Assembly (NCBI GenBank): GCA_964496575.1
Contig: CAZCAC010000036.1
Location: 10,134-74,133 of the forward strand
Source: CAZCAC01 sp964496575
GTDB lineage: Bacteria > Planctomycetota > UBA1135 > GCA-002686595
DNA: 64,000 nt
Reading direction: 5' to 3'
Positions 19,456 through 27,891 of the stretch are shown here, piece after piece. Position numbers and translations under genes: made by a program. Numbering within the stretch: the first letter of the stretch is position 1; each line of letters starts with the position of its first letter. The notes under the pieces were generated by a model that worked only from the letters and a program-made list of their open reading frames with translations, was not told where the DNA came from and made no database searches.

Positions 19456-21363
19456 TCACTCCCCGAACAGCTCGACTTCGCCAAGGCCCGTCACCTTCGC
19501 CGCCTCCATCTCGCCCAGGCTCAGCTCGAGCAGCTCGATGGTCACGCGCTTGACCTTCTTCACCTCGGGCAGAACCAGCCGGGCGGGCTCGCGCGGGTCC
19601 TCCGGGACGTCCAGCGTGTAGCGGTCCTTCCCGTTGATCTTGATCGCGAGCTTCGCGGGGCGCGCGAGCACGCCGTCTCGCAAGGTGGGCAGGCGCGCGC
19701 CGTGGATCAGGATCTCCTCGACCGGTTGCGCCTTGCGGTAGCTGATGCTCAGGTCGGGCGTGTCGTCCCCGGGCTTGGTCAGCCAGGGAGTCTGCGCCCG
19801 ACCATCGATCGCGGACTCGGGGCCGTACTCGCCGACGGGCAGCTCGGCGGGCTTCTTCAACTGTGAGGAGGCACGCGCCGAGGGTTTCGCGGCCAGGGCG
19901 AGGTTGGGGCGGGCGGGCAGCGGCCCCGCCGTCCACGCCGGCAGAGCCTCCTTCGTCTCCACCTCGAGCGGTGCGGACTCCAGGGCCACGAGCTCGGCCG
20001 GCACGCCATCCGCGGTGGGCGGCGGGAGTACCCACACACGAGCGGTGACCTCGTGCTCGCCCACCTCCGGCAGGAAGACCCGCGCGTTGAACCCCGCCTT
20101 GCCCGCCGGCCGGGACTCGTCGCCGAGGACGACGGCCAGCCGCCGACCGTCGAGCAGGTAGTCGACTCGCTCGACGCGCGGTCCGCGGGTCTCCTCGCCC
20201 GGCCAGAGAACGCGCGCTCCCACCCTCGGCGAGAAGCGGTCGATCCAGAGGTGAACCGAGCCGTCCGCCGGATCCTCGGGATCGCCGGGGCGCTGGCCGG
20301 TGCCGAGCAACACGTCGTGCTTCTCCAAGAGCTCGACCAGCTTCTTGCGATCGACCTGGGCCTGACCGCCGGACGCGGGCACCCGACGTCCGACCGGTTC
20401 GGGAGACGTCGCGCGCTTGAGAAACAGCAGCGCGAACGAGGTCTCCGACAGGTCGGTGCCGCCCTTCCAGGAGCCCTCCTCGTCCTGCTGCTCGAGCAGG
20501 AGCCGCGCGCCCTCGTCGTACCAGTGGTTCTCGCCGAGCCAGTCGATGCCGGTCAGGCCGCCCATCCGCTCGAGCCCGTAGAGGTAGTAGTAGTGCCACG
20601 CTCCCGCGCGGGGATTGTCGTCGACCCGGAAGTGCTGCTCGAGCCACTCGAGCCCGCGTCGCTCCGAGTCCTCGATCCGCTTCGCCAGCTCCTCGTCGAG
20701 CGCGTCCGCCCGGCGGAGCTCGAGCTCGCAGATCGCCAGCGTCCCCACCCCGGCCGCCGTCATCGAGCCCGTCGGGCTGGTCCCCGGCGCGATGTAGCTG
20801 AAGCCACCCGCTTCGCCCTGGTAGGTGAAGAGAACCTCGGCCAGCCCGGTCCAGACCTCGGCCGGAACCTCCACGCCGACGCGCGCCGCCTTCCACAAAC
20901 CCAGCGCCGCGTACTGCGTGTTCGACAGATCGATCGCCGGCCCGTTGGGATAGCCCCAGTCCCCCTCGTCCCGTTGCCAGCCGATCAGCTGGCCGGCCAG
21001 CTCGCGAATCCAGGGGTGGTGCCTGAGCGGCGCGTGCGCGCTCAGCGCGAGGATCGTGCAGGTGACGTCGTAGGTCTTCTCGATCGTCTCCGTGGACAGA
21101 CCGAGCAGCAGCCGCTCCACCGCCGGATCGTCCTTCGCCGCGCCCGAGGCGAGCATCGCGTACAGGACCAGCGCCCGCATCCCGACCTCCTCGCGCTCCC
21201 GGGTGCGCCGCTTCCCGCGTTTGTCCGGCACGAAACGCTCGACGAGGTACGCGCAGCCTCGGTCCAGCGCGTCGTGGATCGCCTCCTGGGAGGGCTTCTG
21301 CGCCTCGAGCGGGGCGACGAGCGCCAGGGGAAAGAGGCAGGAGAGCAGGTACTTGATTCGCAT
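19456..21363 (-). CDS. Secreted terpenoid-toroid (squalene-cyclase/prenyltransferase-like) protein with C-terminal discoidin-like domain
   Basis: 635 residues. Residues 1-21 are a signal peptide (LLSCLFPLALVAPLEAQ). Residues 25 to about 330 form repeated alpha-hairpins with motifs typical of the alpha/alpha toroid (QRDEGDWGYPNG, YQGEAGGFSYIAPG, QQDEEGSWKGG), including QW-like GxW/GGFSY turns. The DXDD cyclase motif is not evident, so terpene cyclisation is unlikely; secreted toroid proteins of this type are common and uncharacterised in Planctomycetes. The last 150 residues resemble an F5/8 type C carbohydrate-binding fold (ARASSQLKKPAEL, AIDGRAQTPWLT, VEEILIHGARLP). The gene is divergent from the one at 21550; a 7-bp inverted repeat (ATCCTAC/GTAGGAT) lies between them. 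Confidence 0.8.
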   Translation of the reverse strand: MRIKYLLSCLFPLALVAPLEAQKPSQEAIHDALDRGCAYLVERFVPDKRGKRRTREREEVGMRALVLYAMLASGAAKDDPAVERLLLGLSTETIEKTYDVTCTILALSAHAPLRHHPWIRELAGQLIGWQRDEGDWGYPNGPAIDLSNTQYAALGLWKAARVGVEVPAEVWTGLAEVLFTYQGEAGGFSYIAPGTSPTGSMTAAGVGTLAICELELRRADALDEELAKRIEDSERRGLEWLEQHFRVDDNPRAGAWHYYYLYGLERMGGLTGIDWLGENHWYDEGARLLLEQQDEEGSWKGGTDLSETSFALLFLKRATSPEPVGRRVPASGGQAQVDRKKLVELLEKHDVLLGTGQRPGDPEDPADGSVHLWIDRFSPRVGARVLWPGEETRGPRVERVDYLLDGRRLAVVLGDESRPAGKAGFNARVFLPEVGEHEVTARVWVLPPPTADGVPAELVALESAPLEVETKEALPAWTAGPLPARPNLALAAKPSARASSQLKKPAELPVGEYGPESAIDGRAQTPWLTKPGDDTPDLSISYRKAQPVEEILIHGARLPTLRDGVLARPAKLAIKINGKDRYTLDVPEDPREPARLVLPEVKKVKRVTIELLELSLGEMEAAKVTGLGEVELFGE

Positions 21364-21549
21364 GGGGTCGGTTCCGATCGACGGGGCAGGATCTCGCCGG
21401 TACGGATCCTACCCGATACGGGGTCCGTAGGATGGCGCGGCATTCTCCCGGCTCCTGTATCGTTGCCCGGGGTGGGCCGATGAGTACTGATCGATGGACG
21501 CCGGATCCCCGGAGACGGCCGGCGCTTTCATGCACCCTCGGAGACCGTG

Positions 21550-24453
21550 ATGAGCAACCCCCAGCTGGCCGTTGTCCCGCTTCTCGTCCTGTCGCTCGGT
21601 GCCGCCGCGCAGGAGTCCCCACCTCCCGTGGTCGAGCTCCGCGCGGACGTGGGAGAGGGTCCCCTCCTCTTCTACTCGCAGCTCGGCGGCGAATGCTACG
21701 TGCTCGATGTGGAGCGGGGCGGGGAGCCGCAGCTCGTCGGGAAAGAGCTCACTCCGACGTCGATCGCCCGGGTGGGGCCCGGGCAGATCGTGGGCACGGG
21801 GCCGCACGAATCCAGGCTCTTCCTCGCCGATCTCGAGCGCGGCGAGGTCCAGGTGCTGGCCACGGGCGACGTCGACCTGCTCGACGTCGACGGGTCGAGG
21901 TTCTTCTACCTGGAGCATCTACGGACCCGGGGAGTCGGAGGATACGAGCTCGAGGAGTCGAGCGAGCCCGGCGAAGCGCGGGTGAAGTCCTACGGCCAGA
22001 CGAGCGCGCTCCTGTACACGATGGACGCCCGCGAGGACGAGCAACCGACGCTGCTCTGCAACGATCACCTCGAGCGGGTGCTCGCCATCGACAAGGGCTC
22101 GATCTGGGCCGTCGTCGAGGGAGCGCCGCGAGAGCTGTGGCGACTGGCGAAGGACCCCGAGGATCCCGGGGAGCGGATCATCGAGTTCCGCGACGAGTGG
22201 ATCGCCCCGCAGACGGTCGCGGACTTCTCGCCGGGACACCACTACCTCGCGCTCGGCGTGATGCACCGCGAGAGGATCTTCTCGACGCGGGACCTGGTGG
22301 TGGTCGACCTCGATCAGGGGGGCATCGTCTTCGAGGAGGAGCGAATCCCTAGCGGCTCGAGCCTCGGGTCGTCCTGGGGCTGTGCGCTCCCGCTGCGATT
22401 CCGCTGGGTGGACGGAGAGACGCTGGAGATCGTCGTCTGGCAGAGGGAGGGATCCATGCCGCGGTTCGACGAGTCCGGAATGGTGGCGACGCTCTTCACG
22501 CTGCCCACCGGAGAGTCGTCCAGCATCCCGGTACCCGACGAGTCGCCGGTCTTCCACGGGCGGGTGTCCTTCGGGGTCCCGGACGATGACCGGCGGCGCC
22601 AGGGATTCTTCGACCTCGAGTGGGGCAAGGCCTGGTTCACCGGAGAGGAAGCGCTCGCCGGAAGCGTCTTCACCGAGGACGACGAGTTCAGCGGGAGAAT
22701 GTTCCTGTCGCCGGACGGGCGCTGGCTGACCTACACGAGCCCGCACTTCGGTGGCCCATTGAACCTGCTCGACGGGAAGACGAAGACGAAGCGCGTGCTC
22801 CTGGCCGGGGGCTGCGACGACCTCGTCTGGGTCGACGCCTGGTCCCTGCCCGACGTGCTCGTCACCATCGACGGGCCCCGGGCGCTGGAGAAGAACCTCG
22901 GCAGCCACGTCGAGATCACAGGAATCCTGCGCGATGGACGCTTCGGTCCGATCCTCGACGTCGACGGAGCTGAGGTACACCTCGGCCCGGACCGTGCACA
23001 CCCGGCGAGCCTCTGCGGGTGCGAGCTTCGGGCTCGCGGCGAGCTGTTCCGGCGAGTCGATCCGAATCCGTTGAGAGCGTTCGACTGGGGGATCTGCGTG
23101 GGACACAGCGACACCTACCTCGTCCTGGAGGACGCGAGAATCATCCCTCCAGAGGGCTGGGTCGACCTCGAGCAGCTGGAGGAGCTGGCCGCCGAATCCG
23201 CCGCTGGCCACTACCAGGCCCGCGGCTACGTGAAGGCTCGATATCGCCAGGCGCCGGAGCGGCCAGGCGAGCACCCCGGCGACGAGGTCTGGCAGTCCGC
23301 CCGCGTGGTCTGGGCCCCCGTGTCCTCTCGTGAACACCCGTCCGCGATCGAGCTGTGCGGCCGCGTGCTCTGGCAGGACGCGCTCGGCCGCTGGCGGCCC
23401 GTCGACTGGTTCCAGGACATCCGCGTGCTCTGCGCCAAGAACCCCGGGGACCGGCTCGACTGGAGCGGCGGCCACGCCTCCGACGACACCTACCGGCAGG
23501 AGACGACATTGCGGCGCGACGGCAGCTTCACCATCGGGGTCTTCTCGGGGAAGCTGCGCTTGTGCGCCGGCGCGTTGCGATCTTTCCAGGTCGGCGTGGT
23601 TCCCGCCCGGATGAGCGGTACGGAGGTCACGTTCCTCGACGCCGACCCGGTCCTCGCCGGCAGCGTGGCCGAGCTCACGATCCGGGGACCGGAGCTCCTG
23701 AGCGAGACGCTGATGCGCATCAACGCCGCGCCGGGAGTCAACGCGGATACGTTCCAGAGCGACGCGCTGGTCCGCGCCGTGAACCACCTGCACGGCCTGG
23801 GGAAGGAGCGCGCGCTCGCCGCGCTGGAGGAGTTCATCGAGCGTGCCGATCTCCACTACCTGTCTGGGTTGATCCCGCGCGATCCCTCGCGCATCGACAC
23901 CGCCGACGACAACTGCGTGTTCCTGATCGTGCGATTGCTCTTCGAGCCGGAGGGGACGCTCACGGAGCAGTCGAAGAAGGCGCTTCCGTACCCGGAGGTG
24001 GGCCTCGGACAACCGCAGCCGGTGACCTCGAAGGAGGAACACGCGAGGTGGCCGAGGTTCCCTCTCACCCTGGTGGACGACGTGCCCGTGCTGATCGTCG
24101 ACGACTACGCGATCGGGGGGATCCGCCAGAAGCCGATCGTGCACGTGCGCTGGGCACGGGAGTACGGAAAGCTGAGGGCGGAGCCGCTGCGACCGAGCAC
24201 CGATCCCGTCTCGGCGGTCGAGCAGGTGCTCGGCCGACTGGTCGATCCGACGCGAGACGACTCGTTGGACCGGCAGTTCGAGAGCCTGCTACGCCGGCAG
24301 GTGCGGGCGACGATCGGGGATCTCGTCGCTCCGGGGCAGAAAAGGGCCCGCGGCCGAGAGCTGGACCGCTGGTGGGCAGCGGCGCGGGAGCTCTCCGAGG
24401 ATGGGAGGATCCTCTGGGATGTGAAGCGGCAGCGGTTCGTGCTGGAGGAGTGA
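21550..24453 (+). CDS. Large secreted protein of unknown function with TolB/DPP-like propeller motifs
   Basis: 967 residues from ATG 21550 (GTG 21547 is also in frame). The N-terminus (QLAVVPLLVLSLGAAAQE) is a signal peptide. The first half has propeller-like strands, with SPGHHYLALGV and LSPDGRWLTYTSPH recalling TolB or dipeptidyl-peptidase blades, but no hydrolase Ser motif is visible. The middle contains paired Cys residues (LCGCELRARGE, LCGRVLW). The C-terminal 200 residues are helical and charged. I do not recognise a family. It is divergent from the toroid protein and ends 12 bases before the converging stop of the membrane gene at 24466. Confidence 0.75.
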   Translation: MSNPQLAVVPLLVLSLGAAAQESPPPVVELRADVGEGPLLFYSQLGGECYVLDVERGGEPQLVGKELTPTSIARVGPGQIVGTGPHESRLFLADLERGEVQVLATGDVDLLDVDGSRFFYLEHLRTRGVGGYELEESSEPGEARVKSYGQTSALLYTMDAREDEQPTLLCNDHLERVLAIDKGSIWAVVEGAPRELWRLAKDPEDPGERIIEFRDEWIAPQTVADFSPGHHYLALGVMHRERIFSTRDLVVVDLDQGGIVFEEERIPSGSSLGSSWGCALPLRFRWVDGETLEIVVWQREGSMPRFDESGMVATLFTLPTGESSSIPVPDESPVFHGRVSFGVPDDDRRRQGFFDLEWGKAWFTGEEALAGSVFTEDDEFSGRMFLSPDGRWLTYTSPHFGGPLNLLDGKTKTKRVLLAGGCDDLVWVDAWSLPDVLVTIDGPRALEKNLGSHVEITGILRDGRFGPILDVDGAEVHLGPDRAHPASLCGCELRARGELFRRVDPNPLRAFDWGICVGHSDTYLVLEDARIIPPEGWVDLEQLEELAAESAAGHYQARGYVKARYRQAPERPGEHPGDEVWQSARVVWAPVSSREHPSAIELCGRVLWQDALGRWRPVDWFQDIRVLCAKNPGDRLDWSGGHASDDTYRQETTLRRDGSFTIGVFSGKLRLCAGALRSFQVGVVPARMSGTEVTFLDADPVLAGSVAELTIRGPELLSETLMRINAAPGVNADTFQSDALVRAVNHLHGLGKERALAALEEFIERADLHYLSGLIPRDPSRIDTADDNCVFLIVRLLFEPEGTLTEQSKKALPYPEVGLGQPQPVTSKEEHARWPRFPLTLVDDVPVLIVDDYAIGGIRQKPIVHVRWAREYGKLRAEPLRPSTDPVSAVEQVLGRLVDPTRDDSLDRQFESLLRRQVRATIGDLVAPGQKRARGRELDRWWAAARELSEDGRILWDVKRQRFVLEE

Positions 24454-24465
24454 CGCGGTTGCCCA

Positions 24466-25092
24466 CTACCCGACGAACGCCCCCGCGACCCACAACGCCG
24501 CGCAACCGCTCACCGTCGCCGCCAGCACACCACGCGGATGGCGACCCGCCGCCCGTACCAGCTCGTGGCCGATCCACAGCCCTAGCGGCACCGCGAACAG
24601 CGCCGCCAGCGTCGCTTGCCCACCCGAGTAGAAGGTGTGCTCGCCCACGCGACCGATCCCGCCCTCCGGCCAGGAGCGGAACTCGAAGATCCAGACCATC
24701 GACGAGGCGAAGAGGAACGCGCTCAGCGGTGCGCTCACGGCGCCGGTCAGCACCCCGCGGAACCAGCTCAGCCGATCGCCGCGGAACAGAAGCGTCGCCG
24801 TCAGGTCGAACGACGCACCGAGCAGCGCGATTCCCGCCAGGTGGCAGTGGAACGGCGCCGCGTTCACCGAGCGGAAGAGCACCGCGATCCCCGCGAGCGC
24901 CAGTGACGTGAACGGCAGGTTCAGCACCACGCGCGCCACCGCCATCAGGAGCAGCGCCGTCGCGGTCAGGCGGAGCGTATCGCCGCCCACGAGCTCGCTC
25001 ATCCCCCACAGGGTTCCCAGGACCGCCAGTACGGCCAGGCGCCAGGGGGTGAATCGTCTCGGTTCCGTCTTCGTCTCGGTCGTCTCGTTCAT
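24466..25092 (-). CDS. Polytopic membrane protein at the end of the Hmc-like operon
   Basis: 208 residues from ATG 25092; the in-frame extension to 25176 would overlap the preceding gene. Five or six hydrophobic helices follow a charged N-terminus, beginning RLAVLAVLGTLWGMSELVGG. That opening recalls integral-membrane proteins with an ECF-S-component-like look, but the resemblance is weak. A single FHCHLAG segment has two His residues and a Cys in the membrane. It starts 25 bases after the stop of the NrfD/pentaheme gene, so it is probably the last gene of the hmcABC-like transcript and may be a small accessory subunit. Confidence 0.7.
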   Translation of the reverse strand: MNETTETKTEPRRFTPWRLAVLAVLGTLWGMSELVGGDTLRLTATALLLMAVARVVLNLPFTSLALAGIAVLFRSVNAAPFHCHLAGIALLGASFDLTATLLFRGDRLSWFRGVLTGAVSAPLSAFLFASSMVWIFEFRSWPEGGIGRVGEHTFYSGGQATLAALFAVPLGLWIGHELVRAAGRHPRGVLAATVSGCAALWVAGAFVG

Positions 25093-25117
25093 GCGGGATC
25101 GCAGCGTGGGTTCGACG

Positions 25118-27049
25118 CTACCTCGCCGGGATGATAACGGGTCCCTCGATGATTCGCGAGGGCAGCGGTTCCTCACCCGCGTCCAGCATGTTGAGCTCCT
25201 GCCCCTCCTCCCGCGGCGTCCAGCGGTGGCAGCCGATGCAGTTGCCCAGGCTGAACGGGTCCGCGGGGTCCCGCTCCTCCAGGCGGTGGCAGGTCATGCA
25301 CTTGCCGTGCATCGCCGGCACGAAGCCCGGAGCGTGGTGGTCGAAGCCCTTGTCGGCGTACGCCGTCAGCCCCGCCATCGACTCCTCGTGGCAGCCGAGG
25401 CATGCCTGGTAGTTCTCCCGGCGGTCCGACAGATCGAAGGCCTCGAACGCCAGCCGCTTCGCGTCGTCCTCGAAACGCGGTGCGTGGCGATCCTGATCGA
25501 ACATCGGCCGCGGCAGCTCCATGTCGGTGTGGCACGCCCGGCACAGCGTCTGGTGGTCGTTCGGCAGGTTCAGGTGGTGGCACTTGACGCAGGTGTTCTC
25601 CAGCTCGAGGCCGTACTTCTCCACGAAGGCCGTCTTGTGCTGCTCGTGTGGGAACATCACGTAGTCGCCGTTGCCGTTGGCGTCGAGGCGCAGCACCGTG
25701 CGCAGCGCGTCGCCGCTCTGGATCGCCGGGCGAACCGGCGCCGCGATCGCCTCGAACTGGCTCGTGCCCTGGCCCTGCAGGCCGAACCAGGTCAGCGGCA
25801 CCACAACCACCGCGGTCCAGGCGACGTTCTGCGCGCCCTTCCCGAGGAACAGCTCCTTCGCCTCCGCCCAGGTCCACGGCGGAACCGGCTGGTGCCCCTC
25901 GGGGTCGACCGGCGCGCCGTCCTCGGCGCAGTAGCCCGCCCCGCGCAACACCGGGAAGCGCTCGATCAGGAAGAAGAAGATCAGCCCCGCCGCCGACAGC
26001 ACCCCGAAGCTCAGGATGAACTCGGCGAGATTGGGGATGTAGATCTGCTCCGAGGTGCGGAAGTAACCGACGATCCCCGTGTTGATCCGGTGCATCACCA
26101 GCCCGAGCAGTGCCGCGCTCGAGCCGAAGAAGAGCATCAGCTTGCTCCGACGCAGCGCCGGCAGGCTGAAGATCACGATTGGTACGATCGCCTGCAGCAC
26201 GATCTCCACCCAGAAGACTCTGGACTCCCAGGTGAGCCCGGGACCGAAGACCAGAGCCCACTTGTCGTAGACGCTGAAGTCGATGACCTTGACGATCAGG
26301 TAGATACCGAGCAGCACCGCGGAGATGATCGCCAGCCGCGACACCAGCTTGTCGGAGAACGCCGCCTTGTACAGGTAGTTCACCACCCCCAGCAGGAGCA
26401 CCAGCACCGCCACCCCGGCGCCCATCGCGGAGATGAAGAACTCCGGTGGGATCCACATGCTGTGCCACAGCGGGTGCAGCCGCGTCGGTGAAGCCAGGAA
26501 GAGCGACCCCAGCGAGCTGTGGTGCATCGTCGAGAGCGTCACGCCCAGCACCACGAACGGCAGCATCACCTCGTGCAGGAAGTGCGTCACCTTCGGGAAC
26601 GGGAAGCGCTCGCTCAGGATCGGCAGCAGCTCCAGCGCGGTGACGCCCCAGTAGATCGACACGCACCAGAAGACCTCGAAGAGGAACGAGTGCGGGTTCC
26701 ACATGAAGAAGGGGTGCCAGCCCCGGTGCGGAAGCCCGATGTCGAAGATCAGCGCCGTCAGCGACGAGCCGTAGCCAAGGAACCCCACCAGCACCGACAG
26801 GCGCGCGACGGGGTAGTACTTCTTCAGACGCAGGATGTAGATGATCGCCGCGACGACGAAGCCGCTGGTCGCCAGCGCCGCGCCCGCGACCATGTTGAAG
26901 ATCTTCCACCAGCCCCAGGGCAGACTGTCGAGCATGTTGGTCGACGCGCCCAGGCCGAAGACGAAGCGCGCGATGCCCACCACCGCCCCGGCGATGGCCA
27001 GGGCCCACATCACGCTCTTGGTGCGCCGCAGGAGGACTTCGCCGCTCAC
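25118..27049 (-). CDS. hmcC: HmcC/NrfD-type membrane quinone-interacting subunit fused to a C-terminal pentaheme cytochrome c domain
   Basis: 643 residues, GTG start 27049 overlapping the previous stop as GTGA. Residues 10 to about 420 carry about ten hydrophobic helices of the NrfD/PsrC/HmcC family (PWGWWKIFNMVAG, LPHRGWHPFFMWNPHS, HHSSLGSLFLASPTRLHPLW, MHRINTGIVGYF). Residues about 487 to 605 contain five CxxCH heme sites: CVKCH, CRACH, CLGCH, CMTCH and CIGCH. Ordinary HmcC/NrfD proteins are about 320-420 residues and carry no hemes, so this is a fusion. In the known family the membrane part exchanges electrons between an FeS subunit and a cytochrome, with or without quinone. Heme attachment implies that the C-terminal domain is periplasmic. 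Confidence 0.88.
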   Translation of the reverse strand: MSGEVLLRRTKSVMWALAIAGAVVGIARFVFGLGASTNMLDSLPWGWWKIFNMVAGAALATSGFVVAAIIYILRLKKYYPVARLSVLVGFLGYGSSLTALIFDIGLPHRGWHPFFMWNPHSFLFEVFWCVSIYWGVTALELLPILSERFPFPKVTHFLHEVMLPFVVLGVTLSTMHHSSLGSLFLASPTRLHPLWHSMWIPPEFFISAMGAGVAVLVLLLGVVNYLYKAAFSDKLVSRLAIISAVLLGIYLIVKVIDFSVYDKWALVFGPGLTWESRVFWVEIVLQAIVPIVIFSLPALRRSKLMLFFGSSAALLGLVMHRINTGIVGYFRTSEQIYIPNLAEFILSFGVLSAAGLIFFFLIERFPVLRGAGYCAEDGAPVDPEGHQPVPPWTWAEAKELFLGKGAQNVAWTAVVVVPLTWFGLQGQGTSQFEAIAAPVRPAIQSGDALRTVLRLDANGNGDYVMFPHEQHKTAFVEKYGLELENTCVKCHHLNLPNDHQTLCRACHTDMELPRPMFDQDRHAPRFEDDAKRLAFEAFDLSDRRENYQACLGCHEESMAGLTAYADKGFDHHAPGFVPAMHGKCMTCHRLEERDPADPFSLGNCIGCHRWTPREEGQELNMLDAGEEPLPSRIIEGPVIIPAR

Positions 27050-27891
27050 GGGTTCACCTCCCCGCGCTTCGCCGCGGCCTCTTCGGCCATGATCTTCGAG
27101 CGGCGCCGGAAGAACGCCAGCGCGCCCAGGCCCGCCAGGCCGGTCAGGAACTGGAAGGGCGTGACCATCACCCAGCCGTGCTGCATCTCGGGGATCGAGC
27201 CGGTCTTCAACTGTCCCACCGCGCGCGCCTCGAGCTCCTCGGGCGTCGGGATCTTCAGCACGTCACCGAGTGGCACGTCGGAGACGTACAGGACCGAGGT
27301 GCCGCCGAACTCCTCCTCGCCCCAGACGTGGTCGATGTAGAGGTCGGGACGCTCGGCGATCCGCCGCTTCGCCTCGGCGAGCAGGAGCTCTCGCGGCCCG
27401 AAGATCGTCGCGCCGGTCGGGCAGGCGCTCGTGCAAGCCGGGCCACCGCCGGCGACGCGGCACGTCTCGTCCATCTTGCATTTCGCGACGTACGGCAGCG
27501 GCAGGTCGTACTCGTAGCGAGGGATCGAGAACGGGCAGCCGAGCATGCAGTAGCGGCAGCCGATGCACATATCGGCGTGGTAGACCACCGGCCCATCGTC
27601 GCGCTTCTCCAGCGCACCGACCAGGCAGGCGGACGCACAGCCCGGCTCCTGGCAGTGCATGCACTGACGCCGCACGAAGCGCGAGGTGTTCTCCGGCTCG
27701 CCGGGGATCTCACGAATCGAGGTGTAGCGCGCGCCGGACAATCCGTCCCCCGCCTTGAACTTCGCCGGCACGTCGGCGGGCAGCTGGTTCTGCGCCACGC
27801 ACGCCAGCACGCAGCGCTCGCAACCGATGCAGCGGGTGGGATCGGTCAGGATCGCCTTGCCCGTCATCTTCTCGCTCGTGGTCTCGCTCAT
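27046..27891 (-). CDS. hmcB: HmcB/NrfC-type ferredoxin subunit with four [4Fe-4S] motifs and a C-terminal membrane anchor
   Basis: 281 residues from ATG 27891, overlapping the hmcA stop as ATGA. Four cysteine clusters are visible: CIGCERCVLAC, CMHCQEPGCASAC, CIGCRYCMLGCPFSIP and CKMDETCR...ACTSACPTGA. This is the DmsB/NrfC/HmcB arrangement for four cubanes. A hydrophobic helix near the C-terminus (FLTGLAGLGALAFF) followed by RRR is a membrane anchor. No Tat signal is present, so the domain is probably cytoplasmic. In the family the protein relays electrons between the NrfD-type membrane subunit and a soluble or cytochrome partner. Position between hmcA and hmcC with overlapping stops implies one complex. 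Confidence 0.88.
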   Translation of the reverse strand: MSETTSEKMTGKAILTDPTRCIGCERCVLACVAQNQLPADVPAKFKAGDGLSGARYTSIREIPGEPENTSRFVRRQCMHCQEPGCASACLVGALEKRDDGPVVYHADMCIGCRYCMLGCPFSIPRYEYDLPLPYVAKCKMDETCRVAGGGPACTSACPTGATIFGPRELLLAEAKRRIAERPDLYIDHVWGEEEFGGTSVLYVSDVPLGDVLKIPTPEELEARAVGQLKTGSIPEMQHGWVMVTPFQFLTGLAGLGALAFFRRRSKIMAEEAAAKRGEVNP

